A stretch of DNA of 64,000 nt from an uncultured Prevotellaceae bacterium (lineage in GTDB: Bacteria > Bacteroidota > Bacteroidia > Bacteroidales > UBA3663), in assembly GCA_900319235.1 (NCBI GenBank), contig ONNR01000002.1, positions 1 to 64,000 of the forward strand. The letters run 5' to 3'. The notes below the pieces were generated by a model. It saw only the letters and a list, made by a program, of their open reading frames with translations, ran no database searches and was not told the DNA's origin. This document shows, in pieces, positions 41,913 to 49,166 of the stretch (position 1 is its first letter; the number at the start of each line of letters is the position of its first letter). The position numbers were made by a program, and so were the translations under genes.

Positions 41913-41943
41913 CAAAGTTATACAAAAAAAATGAGCCAGCAAA
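41913..41943 (-). promoter_or_regulatory. Promoter of the etfBA-acyl-CoA dehydrogenase operon
   Basis: On the minus strand: TTTG (41940-41943), 19 bp, TAACTTTG (41913-41920), 83 bp before the etfB ATG. Confidence 0.65.
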
Positions 41944-42094
41944 GCGATTGACGCGAAATTCAGCGGGTTATACCTCCAAAATGCCCGTTTTTGCCCCTTT
42001 TGGAACGTAGATAATGCACAATATTGCCAAAAGTGTGCATCGATTTTGTCGGAAAATCAATCTTGAACCTTAATTCGCTCTTCGCGTTCGTAGT

Positions 42095-42500
42095 ATGACC
42101 AATCTTAGCCAAAAAAGGTCATGCTCCCACAGAAGAATAACCAATCTCGGCCAAGATTGGTCATACTTCTATCGTAGCAAGCACTCTGACGGCCGACAGA
42201 GTACTCTTTCCAACCGGAGCATAACCAATCTTGGCCAAGAAAGGTCATGCTCCCGCAGAAGAATAACCAATTCTGGCCAAGATTGGTTATGCCTCCATCG
42301 TAGCAAGCATCACGACGGCCGACAGAGTACTTTATTCCATCGTAGCATAACCAATTCTGGCCAAGATTGGTCATGTCTCCATCGAAGCAAGCATTATCCC
42401 GGCCAACAGAGTGTTCCATCCAATCGGAGCATGACCAATCTTGGCCAAGAAAGGTCATACTCCCACAGAAGAATAACCAATCTTGGCCAAGAAAGGTCAT
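42095..42500. repeat. 42-bp-period array of GGCC-centred palindromes
   Basis: Ten 28-bp units start at 42095, 42137, 42179, 42221, 42263, 42305, 42347, 42389, 42431 and 42473, exactly 42 bp apart, separated by 14-bp linkers. Two unit types share a central GGCC. Type A (7 copies) has arms ACCAATCTT/AAGATTGGT bounded by AT(A/G)ACC and GGT(C/T)AT. Type B (3 copies at 42179, 42305, 42389) has arms related to ACTCTGAC/GACAGAGT. The order is A A B A A B A B A A. Linkers depend on the neighbouring types: CTCCCACAGAAGA-like between A and A, TCCATCGTAGC-like around B. Not a CRISPR: spacers are repeated, not unique. Confidence 0.9.
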
Positions 42501-42553
42501 ACGGCGAAAAAAGATGATTATCCTTCGAATATTATTAGTTTTTGTACTGAAAA

Positions 42554-42585
42554 TTTGGAGATTTGGACAATAGTTTGTATCTTTG
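42554..42585 (+). promoter_or_regulatory. Promoter of the secreted GLUG-like protein gene
   Basis: TTTG (42554-42557), 20 bp, TATCTTTG (42578-42585), 71 bp before the ATG at 42657. Confidence 0.75.
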
Positions 42586-42656
42586 CAGCGGTTGGACGCA
42601 GATTTCCAGCCTTGGAAGATTCGTTTAATCACACATACAAACCAAATTAATTACCA

Positions 42657-43820
42657 ATGAAGAAGTTTCTACTATTTGCATTGTCCTTCCTCCCGGCTTA
42701 TATGATGGCTTCGGGTTGGGATGGCCAAACCATCGCATCGTCGTATGCTGGCGGTAATGGGACCGAAGAGAGTCCCTATCTTATTTCTACAGCTGAAGAA
42801 CTGGCAAAACTTGCTGCCGATCTGAACGCAGATCCTTCCTGCACAAAGGGTGTATTCTATCGGATGACAACCGACATCACGTTCAACGATTCGGTTTTCA
42901 CGCGCATCGTCCCAACCACGCGGCCAAACGAGTATGCCGACTATCCGGCTGACTCGTCGGTCTTCAAGCGCACACCTATCATCGGTGGGCATGTGAAGGA
43001 TGGTGTGAGCACCTATTTCGAAGGTTCGTTTGATGGAGGAGGACATACTATCATCGGTCTTTATGTCTGGGACCAAAGTATCACCTATGTTGGACTCTTC
43101 TCGATGTGCAAAGGGGCCAGCATCAGGAACCTACGCATCACTGACTCCTATTTTCTGACCAATGCACAATTCGGCGTGCTTGCTGGGCAGGTAATCGATA
43201 GCGAACTGCTCAACTGTGCCGTGGATAGCTGCTACAGCGAGGGCGGTGGCTCGAAGGGCGGATTGCTGGCAGGTACCCTCGAAGGCACTACCACGATGCA
43301 GAACTGCTATGCCGAAGGCTGGGTCTTTGGCAAGAACGATATGGGCGGCCTTGTAGGGCGCATCGGTGTGAGGGACGGAAACTCGTGCGTGGTGAACAAC
43401 TGCTTCAGTTATGTCTATCTGCGCGTGAAGCGTCGCAACAATGGCTCGCTGGCTTTCGATATCCATGCAAATGCCCAGGTCGATAACTGCTATTGGATTG
43501 CCCTCGAGGAGGCGAAACAACCGGTTTGGACTGGTGCCGAATTGCTTGGCGAGAACATTCGTCAGCTTACGGCTGAAGAGTTCGCTTCCGAAGATCTGGT
43601 CAACGAATTGAATCGGGTGGCCGCCGACATTCCCGATGCCTGCCACTGGAAGGTTGGGAGCAAGCATCCACTGTTGGATTTCTCTAGTATGGTCTCTATC
43701 CAATCTATTTCTGTAAGTCGTCTCGATGACGATATGCCAAAATATAACCTGCAAGGACAAAAGGTCGATGCAGGTTACAGGGGTTTATTGATAAGCAATG
43801 GAAAGAAGATACTGAAATAA
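42657..43820 (+). CDS. Secreted protein with GLUG-like repeats
   Basis: Exported protein of 387 residues with a signal peptide (cleavage after MMAS, residue about 19). It begins the mature chain with WDGQTIASSYAGGNGTEESPYLISTAEELAKLA, the usual entry to Bacteroidetes beta-helix/GLUG-type surface proteins. Repeated GxVGR and GLLAGTLEGTTTMQNCYA motifs at residues about 165-260 support a right-handed beta-helix. The C-terminal YNLQGQKVDAGYRGLLISNGKKILK resembles the tails of other secreted proteins here. It may be an adhesin or sugar-binding surface protein; no enzymatic motif is visible. It is monocistronic and convergent with asd. Confidence 0.7.
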   Translation: MKKFLLFALSFLPAYMMASGWDGQTIASSYAGGNGTEESPYLISTAEELAKLAADLNADPSCTKGVFYRMTTDITFNDSVFTRIVPTTRPNEYADYPADSSVFKRTPIIGGHVKDGVSTYFEGSFDGGGHTIIGLYVWDQSITYVGLFSMCKGASIRNLRITDSYFLTNAQFGVLAGQVIDSELLNCAVDSCYSEGGGSKGGLLAGTLEGTTTMQNCYAEGWVFGKNDMGGLVGRIGVRDGNSCVVNNCFSYVYLRVKRRNNGSLAFDIHANAQVDNCYWIALEEAKQPVWTGAELLGENIRQLTAEEFASEDLVNELNRVAADIPDACHWKVGSKHPLLDFSSMVSIQSISVSRLDDDMPKYNLQGQKVDAGYRGLLISNGKKILK

Positions 43821-43870
43821 TGGTAGAATCGTTCACTCTCCCAGAGGTAGAGGTTTAGTAGTCTATTCCA

Positions 43871-44893
43871 TCAATTCTTGCCGTTGAGACCATTGTTTGC
43901 AATGAGCCACTCGGCAATCTGTACGGCGTTGAGGGCGGCGCCTTTCTTGATCTGGTCGCCAACGAGCCAGAAGGAGAGGCCGTGGTCGTCAGCCAGATCC
44001 TTGCGGATACGTCCTACATAAACATCGTCCTTGCCAGCGAGGAAGAGAGGCATCGGATATTCCTTTTTCTCGGGATTGTCCATGAGCTGGACACCCTCGC
44101 CCTTGCGGATAGCCTCCTTGAACTCTTCGATGCTAACAGGTTCCTCGGTTTCGACCCAAACGGCTTCGCTGTGGCTGCGGAGAGATGGAACACGCACGCA
44201 GGTGGCCGAGCAAAGGGCATCGGTGTGCATGATTTTGCGTGTCTCGTTGTACATCTTCATCTCCTCCTTGGTGTATCCGTTTTCGGTGAAGACGTCAATC
44301 TGCGGGATGACGTTGTAAGCAAGCTGGTAGGCAAACTTCTCGACGGTGACAGGCTCGCCGTTGAGTACCTGGCGATACTGCGTCTCCAGTTCCTTCATGG
44401 CTGCGGCTCCCGCACCTGATGCTGCCTGATATGAGGCTACACGGATCTTCTTGATGTGGCTGATGTTCTCAATGCACTGCAGTACCACAACCATCATGAT
44501 GGTGGTGCAGTTTGGATTGGCAATGATTCCCTTAGGACGAACGAGCGCATCCTTGGCATTGCACTCGGGTACTACGAGGGGTACGTCGGGGTCCATGCGG
44601 AATGCCGAGCTGTTGTCAATCATCACGGCACCATATTTCGTAATGTCGGCTGCGAACTCCTTCGAAGTGCCACCGCCTGCCGAAGTGAAGGCGATATCTA
44701 CGCCCTTGAAGTCCTCGGTGTCGTGCTTGAGCTCCTTGACAACGATATCCTTGCCACGGAAGTTATAAGTACGACCTGCTGAACGGCTTGAGCCGAACAA
44801 CAGAAGCTCATCGATAGGGAAGTTGCGTTCGTCGAGTACGCGAAGGAATTCCTGTCCCACGGCGCCACTGGCACCAACAATTGCTACTCTCAT
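43871..44893 (-). CDS. asd: Aspartate-semialdehyde dehydrogenase
   Basis: Enzyme of 340 residues that reduces aspartyl phosphate to aspartate semialdehyde with NADPH, on the route to lysine, diaminopimelate, threonine and methionine. The N-terminal NADP site is [31 protein letters not shown] contains the catalytic Cys, and the conserved [13 protein letters not shown] and [18 protein letters not shown] segments are present, including the catalytic His. It is a full-length enzyme. A promoter with a TATCTTTG element at 44963-44970 drives it. Confidence 0.95.
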   Translation of the reverse strand: MRVAIVGASGAVGQEFLRVLDERNFPIDELLLFGSSRSAGRTYNFRGKDIVVKELKHDTEDFKGVDIAFTSAGGGTSKEFAADITKYGAVMIDNSSAFRMDPDVPLVVPECNAKDALVRPKGIIANPNCTTIMMVVVLQCIENISHIKKIRVASYQAASGAGAAAMKELETQYRQVLNGEPVTVEKFAYQLAYNVIPQIDVFTENGYTKEEMKMYNETRKIMHTDALCSATCVRVPSLRSHSEAVWVETEEPVSIEEFKEAIRKGEGVQLMDNPEKKEYPMPLFLAGKDDVYVGRIRKDLADDHGLSFWLVGDQIKKGAALNAVQIAEWLIANNGLNGKN

Positions 44894-44962
44894 TTCTTTT
44901 ATTTGATTTTGTTATTATGTTTCTTTATGCGCAAAGAGAAGAGGATGCGCTTAAATTGGGCG

Positions 44963-44994
44963 CAAAGATACGCATTTTTATAGGTTCTGCCAAG
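44963..44994 (-). promoter_or_regulatory. Promoter of asd
   Basis: On the minus strand: CTTG (44991-44994; one mismatch from TTTG), 20 bp, TATCTTTG (44963-44970). Confidence 0.6.
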
Positions 44995-45114
44995 AAAATG
45001 GATAAAAAATCGATTGAAAGCCGGAAAAACATAGCATTTTGCAATGTATATATGTTGGTTGAGGGACTTTTCGTTATAATGGATTGACGGAATGTCGTTA
45101 TTTTAGAATATCGT

Positions 45115-45150
45115 AATTTCGTAATGCCGTTATTCCGAAATTACGAAATT
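45115..45150. repeat. 11-bp inverted repeat in the asd-MATE spacer
   Basis: AATTTCGTAAT and its reverse complement flank a 14-bp loop. No T-run follows, so it is not an obvious terminator. Confidence 0.55.
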
Positions 45151-45270
45151 ATCAGAACCATCGTTTTTGCTATTTTATCGATGCTATATTTATTTAGGTG
45201 TAAAATCGTACAAAATGCTGATAATGAAAGGGGATTTGGGGTGTCATATTTTATATTTGAAATATCAGCT

Positions 45271-45302
45271 ATTGCGGGAATCGGAAAAAGTTCGTACCTT
45301 TG
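45271..45302 (+). promoter_or_regulatory. Promoter of the candidate small RNA
   Basis: TACCTTTG (45295-45302) with ATTG (45271-45274) 20 bp upstream; it points into a stretch without an ORF. Confidence 0.55.
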
Positions 45303-45308
45303 CAGCGC

Positions 45309-45441
45309 AAAAACGAAGATGTTTTATTAGAATACTTCAATAATTTGGAGATTTAAGTTTGGCTTTTCATGTAATTTGTGTGTGTTTATCTAAATGTTAT
45401 GAGGATCAGGACTTGTGAAAGTCTTGATCCTTTCTTTTTTT
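45309..45441 (+). ncRNA. Candidate small RNA (about 130 nt)
   Basis: The stretch begins about 7 bp after the -7 element at 45295-45302 and ends with a strong terminator (45403-45441). The longest ORF inside is under 15 codons and runs into the terminator, so a non-coding transcript fits best. I do not recognise a known RNA family. It lies upstream of, and in the same direction as, the MATE gene, which has its own -7 element after the terminator. Confidence 0.5.
45403..45441 (+). terminator. Intrinsic terminator of the candidate small RNA
   Basis: 12-bp stem GGATCAGGACTT/AAGTCTTGATCC (one G-T pair) with a GTGA tetraloop (45415-45418), followed by TTTCTTTTTTT. Confidence 0.9.
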
Positions 45442-45485
45442 AGTAAAAAATACATTCAGATGCTCTTTCTTTCAAGAAAAATAGT

Positions 45486-45493
45486 TATCTTTG
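45486..45493 (+). promoter_or_regulatory. Promoter -7 element of the MATE gene
   Basis: TATCTTTG at 45486-45493, 38 bp before the ATG. No good TTTG 20 bp upstream, so a weak or activated promoter. Confidence 0.5.
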
Positions 45494-45531
45494 CACCCAA
45501 GATTCATCTTTTACCCAATTTGCATTAGAAT

Positions 45532-46911
45532 ATGAACCGCGAGATATTGCGAATCGCCATCCCAAGCATCATCACCAATATCACTGTGCCCCTGCTCGGC
45601 ATCGTGGATTTGGCCATTGTCGGACACCTTAATAACGAGGCGGCCATTGGCGCCATCGCTGTGGGAGGACTGATCTTCAATATGGTCTATTGGCTTTTCA
45701 ACTTCCTTCGCATGGGTTCAAGTGGGCTCACGGCCCAGGCTTACGGCAGGCGAGACCTTGTCTCTGTCAGGAAGGTGTTGCGCATGGGACTTGGTGTGTC
45801 GCTGCTTTGCGGCATCGGCATCTTTGCCATCCAGCGACCTATGGAGTGGATTTCGCACATCATCATTTCTCCTACCGATCAGGTGTGGACTTTGGCGTTG
45901 CAGTATTTCCGTGTGCGAATCTGGGCAGCACCCGCGGTCCTTGCACTTTTTGCAATGAATGGTTGGCTTGTGGGCAATCAGAATTCGCGCTTTCCCTTAT
46001 ATATTGCGGTGGGTCAGAACCTGCTCAATATCGTTGCCAGCTATCTGTTGGTTTTCCATGCGGGACTTGGAGTCAAAGGTGTTGCATTGGGAACGGTGAT
46101 AGCCGAATATGCGGGTGTACTAGCCGCAATTTGCTGGTGTCGATATCAGATGAAGTTGTCAACAGAGTTATTCACAAAAATTGTTGATAAATCGCCTTCC
46201 ACAGGTTTTGAACAAGGTAATGTTGATAAATCTGGGGAATATGAACTAAGTTATCAACAGTTTTTCACCGTAAACAGGGATATCTTCTTCCGAATGATCT
46301 GCTTGATTGCGGTAACTACTGCCTTTACGGCATTCGGTGCCCGAATGGGCGACACCTTACTTGCCGTGAATGCACTCTTGATGCAACTCTTCACGCTTTT
46401 CAGTTATTTCAGCGATGGCTTTGCCTTGGCCGGAGAGGCTTTGGTCGGCAAGTATTTCGGACTTGCTCAGACATCGGGTGAAGGCGCCAAGACACGGGTG
46501 GATGAAGTAGTGAAAAGACTCTTCGTCATGGGTGGCGTTGTGATGCTGCTTTTCACATTATTATATATTATATCAGGAAAGGGTATCCTCGGCCTTTTGA
46601 CCGACGATACCCTTATCATAGAGGCGGCAATGCCTTATCTGCCATGGGCAGCAGCCATACCGATTTGCGGCGTGGCAGCATTTATGTGGGATGGCATCTA
46701 CATTGGAGCAACAGCAACACGTGAGATGTTCTTTTCGCTGTTGCTTGGTACAATCTGTTTCTTTGTGATGCGCTATGCGTTAGGACATCTGTTGGAAGAT
46801 GCCAACGACGCCTTGTGGTGCAGTTTCCTGCTTTATCTTTTGATGCGTGGCGCCTATTTGGGCTTGCGCTGGAAAAGCATTATAAGAAATGCTTTACGGG
46901 TTGGCCAATGA
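45532..46911 (+). CDS. MATE-family efflux transporter (DinF-like)
   Basis: Multidrug/toxin extrusion transporter of 459 residues with 12 predicted helices in two halves. ILRIAIPSIITNITVPLLGIVDLAIVGHLNN and GSSGLTAQAYGRRD are typical of the DinF branch; the second half starts near FRMICLIAVTTAFTAFGARMGD. It exports cationic compounds using Na+ or H+. The central loop between halves (residues about 210-250) is unusually hydrophilic (with the repeat VDKS) and its DNA carries five DnaA-box-like 9-mers (46156-46259). The 3' end overlaps the convergent deoC gene by 32 bp. Confidence 0.92.
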   Translation: MNREILRIAIPSIITNITVPLLGIVDLAIVGHLNNEAAIGAIAVGGLIFNMVYWLFNFLRMGSSGLTAQAYGRRDLVSVRKVLRMGLGVSLLCGIGIFAIQRPMEWISHIIISPTDQVWTLALQYFRVRIWAAPAVLALFAMNGWLVGNQNSRFPLYIAVGQNLLNIVASYLLVFHAGLGVKGVALGTVIAEYAGVLAAICWCRYQMKLSTELFTKIVDKSPSTGFEQGNVDKSGEYELSYQQFFTVNRDIFFRMICLIAVTTAFTAFGARMGDTLLAVNALLMQLFTLFSYFSDGFALAGEALVGKYFGLAQTSGEGAKTRVDEVVKRLFVMGGVVMLLFTLLYIISGKGILGLLTDDTLIIEAAMPYLPWAAAIPICGVAAFMWDGIYIGATATREMFFSLLLGTICFFVMRYALGHLLEDANDALWCSFLLYLLMRGAYLGLRWKSIIRNALRVGQ

Positions 46912-47767
46912 TAGCGGAAAGCAGATTGTTGGCAGCGCTTGATGCGCCGATGCGGTAGAGGTCCTTGGTGAGCCATTCGTCGCCAAGCACGGCCTTGACG
47001 ATGCTGTAATAGATTACGGCATCTTCCGGAGTGCGCACACCACCAGCCACCTTGAATCCGACCTTGTTACCGGTCTGCTCGTAATAGGCCTTGATCATCT
47101 TGCACATCACAAGGGCTGCCTCGGGCGTGGCGGCCACGCTGATCTTGCCCGTCGATGTCTTAATGAAGTCGGCTCCTGAATACATGGCAAGGACAGAAGC
47201 CTTGGCAATAAGCGATGCGCTCTTGAGAGCTCCGGTTTCGAGGATAACCTTGAAGATCTTGTCGCGGCAGGCTGCCTTGCATTCCTGGATGGTGTCGCAC
47301 ATGCTCTCGTAGTCACCTGCAAGCATCTGGCCAACGTTGATGACGATGTCAACCTCATCGGCGCCGCCGGCAAGGGCGAGGGAGATCTCTGCCACCTTGA
47401 TTTCGTCGAACGTCTGACTGGAGGGGAATCCTCCGGCCACGACCGTCGTATCGACTTCTGTGACGTCGAGGTTGGTGGAAACTACTTCTGCGAAGTTGGG
47501 ATAGACGCAGATCGAAGCGACGTTGTCAAGCTCGGGATATTTCTCCTCGAAGTCGTTGACGCGCTTGGTGAATTCGGTGATGCGTTCCTCGTTGTCGGTG
47601 GGGTTGAGACTGGTGAGGTCGATGCAACCGAGGCTGAACTTGAGAACGTCAATGGTGTTGTTCGCATCATAGTTCTCGGTGACGATTTGCTTCACTTCGT
47701 TGACGATTTCCTCGTCACTGAGGTTCACGTCGTACTTGCTGAGGGTGTCAAGATATTTGTCTTTCAT
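46880..47767 (-). CDS. deoC: Deoxyribose-phosphate aldolase
   Basis: Class I aldolase of 295 residues that cleaves 2-deoxyribose-5-phosphate to glyceraldehyde-3-phosphate and acetaldehyde, for use of nucleosides as carbon source. The Schiff-base lysine is in FIKTSTGKIS; SICVYPNFAEVV, GGADEVDIVINVG and KVAGGVRTPEDA are family motifs. It is somewhat longer than the about 220-260-residue enzymes because of an N-terminal extension, as in the long Bacteroidetes form. It is the last gene of the YqeY-dtd-deoC run and overlaps the MATE gene at its 3' end. Confidence 0.94.
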   Translation of the reverse strand: MKDKYLDTLSKYDVNLSDEEIVNEVKQIVTENYDANNTIDVLKFSLGCIDLTSLNPTDNEERITEFTKRVNDFEEKYPELDNVASICVYPNFAEVVSTNLDVTEVDTTVVAGGFPSSQTFDEIKVAEISLALAGGADEVDIVINVGQMLAGDYESMCDTIQECKAACRDKIFKVILETGALKSASLIAKASVLAMYSGADFIKTSTGKISVAATPEAALVMCKMIKAYYEQTGNKVGFKVAGGVRTPEDAVIYYSIVKAVLGDEWLTKDLYRIGASSAANNLLSAIIGQPVKHFL

Positions 47768-47788
47768 AAATAATAGGGGTAATAAATG

Positions 47789-48241
47789 TTATTCCTTGTT
47801 CTTGGTATCGATGAGGATGGTGACAGGGCCGTCATTTACCAATTCAACCTGCATGTTGGCACCAAAGATACCCGTGGCGACTGGTCGGCCCAGACTATGC
47901 TCGATGGCCTGGACAAACTTCTCATAGAGCGGCACGGCAATGTCGCGGCCTGCTGCACGAATGTAGGCAGGGCGGTTGCCTTTGGCAGTGAGGGCATGGA
48001 GTGTGAACTGCGAAACGATGCACACCTCGCCGCCGACGTCCATCACCGAGCGGTTCATCACGCCTCGCTCGTCGTCGAAGATGCGCAGTGCCAGCAGTTT
48101 GTGGGCCATCCAGTCGATGTCTTCCTGCGTGTCGGCAGCCTCAAAGCCTACGAGCACAAGCAGCCCTTGCCCGATTCGGCAGCGCAATTCACCTTCGATG
48201 GTTACTGATGCACGGCTGACGCGTTGGGTGACGGTTCTCAT
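47789..48241 (-). CDS. dtd: D-aminoacyl-tRNA deacylase
   Basis: Proofreading enzyme of 150 residues that hydrolyses D-aminoacyl-tRNAs. RTVTQRVSRASVTIEGEL, the catalytic SQFTLHA (Ser-Gln-Phe-Thr) and the NDGPVTI motif (usually NGPVT) are present. The length is standard. It overlaps the YqeY gene by 4 bp and lies 21 bp before deoC. It also deacylates Gly-tRNA(Ala) in other bacteria. Confidence 0.95.
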   Translation of the reverse strand: MRTVTQRVSRASVTIEGELRCRIGQGLLVLVGFEAADTQEDIDWMAHKLLALRIFDDERGVMNRSVMDVGGEVCIVSQFTLHALTAKGNRPAYIRAAGRDIAVPLYEKFVQAIEHSLGRPVATGIFGANMQVELVNDGPVTILIDTKNKE

Positions 48242-48696
48242 CCGAGTTTGCTGAGGAGATCCTTTACTGCCGCTGAGATGGCCTTGCCGTCGGCCATGCC
48301 TGCGAGTTTTGCGGTGGCTGCCTTCATCACGCGGCCCATGTCCTTGGGACTTGTTGCACCCACTTCGGCGATGATGACCTTGATCTTCTCGCTGATTTCT
48401 TCGGGAGAGAGTGCTTTGGGCAGGAACTCTTCCATCACCTTGACCTGTGCCAGTTCTTCGTCGGCCAAGTCCTGACGGCCTCCGGCAATGAACTGCTCGG
48501 CAGCATCCTTGCCCTTCTTTACCATCTTGGCGATGATCTTGAGGGCATCACTATCGGAAAGTTCGCCATTGGCTCCACCTGCGGTCTTGGCCTCGATAAA
48601 TTCTTTCTTCACGTTGCGTAGTGTATCGCGACGCACTGCATCACGATCCTTCATGGCATTCTTGATGCCTTCGCTGATTTGATCGAACAGATTCAT
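48238..48696 (-). CDS. GatB/YqeY-domain protein
   Basis: Helical protein of 152 residues similar to YqeY, the tail domain of GatB, which binds tRNA in the amidotransferase GatCAB. MNLFDQISEGIKNAMKDRDAVRRDTLRNVKKEF and SPKDMGRVMKAATAKLAGMADGKAISAAVKDLL are diagnostic. A stand-alone YqeY domain is of unknown function, probably tRNA-related. First gene of the operon, with the promoter at 48781-48812. Confidence 0.92.
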   Translation of the reverse strand: MNLFDQISEGIKNAMKDRDAVRRDTLRNVKKEFIEAKTAGGANGELSDSDALKIIAKMVKKGKDAAEQFIAGGRQDLADEELAQVKVMEEFLPKALSPEEISEKIKVIIAEVGATSPKDMGRVMKAATAKLAGMADGKAISAAVKDLLSKLG

Positions 48697-48780
48697 AATT
48701 GTTGTTATTTGGGTTTAAGTGGGGTTATTTAGAGTTAAGAAGGGTTAAGAGGGGTTAGATGTTGGATGATTATAACGGGG

Positions 48781-48812
48781 CAAAGATAATAATAAGTTGC
48801 GAGAAATGCAAA
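48781..48812 (-). promoter_or_regulatory. Promoter of the yqeY-dtd-deoC operon
   Basis: On the minus strand: TTTG (48809-48812), 20 bp, TATCTTTG (48781-48788). Confidence 0.75.
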
Positions 48813-48900
48813 TTTTGTCACCTAAAAGATGCAAAAATAGGCGAAAAAGTGCCAATATTGCTTTGATTAAACGAAAAACATGCATTTTTTCGTTGAAAAA

Positions 48901-48932
48901 TTTGGGGATTCCAAGAAATATCATTATCTTTG
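48901..48932 (+). promoter_or_regulatory. Promoter of the tRNA-His/tRNA-Glu unit
   Basis: TTTG (48901-48904), 20 bp, TATCTTTG (48925-48932), 28 bp before the tRNA. Confidence 0.8.
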
Positions 48933-48960
48933 CACCCGCTAAACAAGTTTTAGCCAACAT

Positions 48961-49035
48961 GGTGGGTATAGTTCAGTTGGTTAGAGCGACAGATTGTGGT
49001 TCTGTATGTCGTGGGTTCGAATCCCACTACCCACC
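48961..49035 (+). tRNA. tRNA-His (GTG)
   Basis: Acceptor GTGGGTA (48962-48968) pairs with TACCCAC; the extra G-1 at 48961 faces discriminator C (49035), the His identity element. Anticodon stem ACAGA/TCTGT, loop TTGTGGT (anticodon GTG). Confidence 0.95.
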
Positions 49036-49056
49036 CAACTTTTTCAAAACGGCCCT

Positions 49057-49128
49057 GGCGCTTTCATCTAGCGGTTAGGATACCGGCCTCTCACGCCGGG
49101 TACACGGGTTCGAGTCCCGTAGGCGCTA
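49057..49128 (+). tRNA. tRNA-Glu (CTC)
   Basis: Acceptor GGCGCTT pairs with AGGCGCT (with G-T wobbles at the first and sixth pairs). Anticodon stem CCGGC/GCCGG with loop CTCTCAC (anticodon CTC); T-arm ACGGG/CCCGT. CCA is not encoded. Confidence 0.9.
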
Positions 49129-49132
49129 CTCT

Positions 49133-49166
49133 AAGACCAATCATCGAAAGATGGTTGGTCTTTTTT
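49133..49166 (+). terminator. Terminator of the tRNA-His/tRNA-Glu unit
   Basis: 12-bp stem AAGACCAATCAT/ATGGTTGGTCTT (one wobble) with loop CGAAAG, followed by TTTTTT. Its right arm ends at the stop codon of the convergent sensor gene. Confidence 0.85.

Larger units (their letters stand above)
41830..42656. other. Gene-free intergenic region with a palindromic array
   Basis: An 827-bp divergent spacer between etfB and the secreted-protein gene at 42657. It holds the etf promoter (41913-41943), featureless AT-rich DNA (41944-42094), the palindromic array (42095-42500) and the plus-strand promoter (42554-42585). Frames stay open through the array on both strands only because its period is a multiple of 3; I do not call them genes. 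Confidence 0.8.
44894..45531. other. Gene-free region between asd and the MATE gene
   Basis: 638 bp without a supported protein gene. It contains the asd promoter, an 11-bp inverted repeat (AATTTCGTAAT at 45115-45125 and complement at 45140-45150), a promoter at 45271-45302 followed by a terminator at 45403-45441 (candidate sRNA), and the MATE promoter element at 45486-45493. The plus-strand frame 45124-45330 is AT-rich, has no homology I can see, and overlaps the sRNA promoter, so it is not called. Confidence 0.7.

Noticed and set aside
42095..42500. CRISPR array
   Set aside because: Spacers are 14 bp and nearly identical to each other, repeats have two types, and no cas genes are nearby.
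42095..42632. Open frames through the palindromic array on both strands (140 and 175 codons)
   Set aside because: The 42-bp period is a multiple of 3, so frames stay open trivially. The minus-strand start overlaps the plus-strand promoter at 42554-42585. No homology or signal is visible.
45124..45330. 68-codon frame in the asd-MATE spacer
   Set aside because: AT-rich, no homology seen, and it overlaps the promoter of the candidate small RNA.
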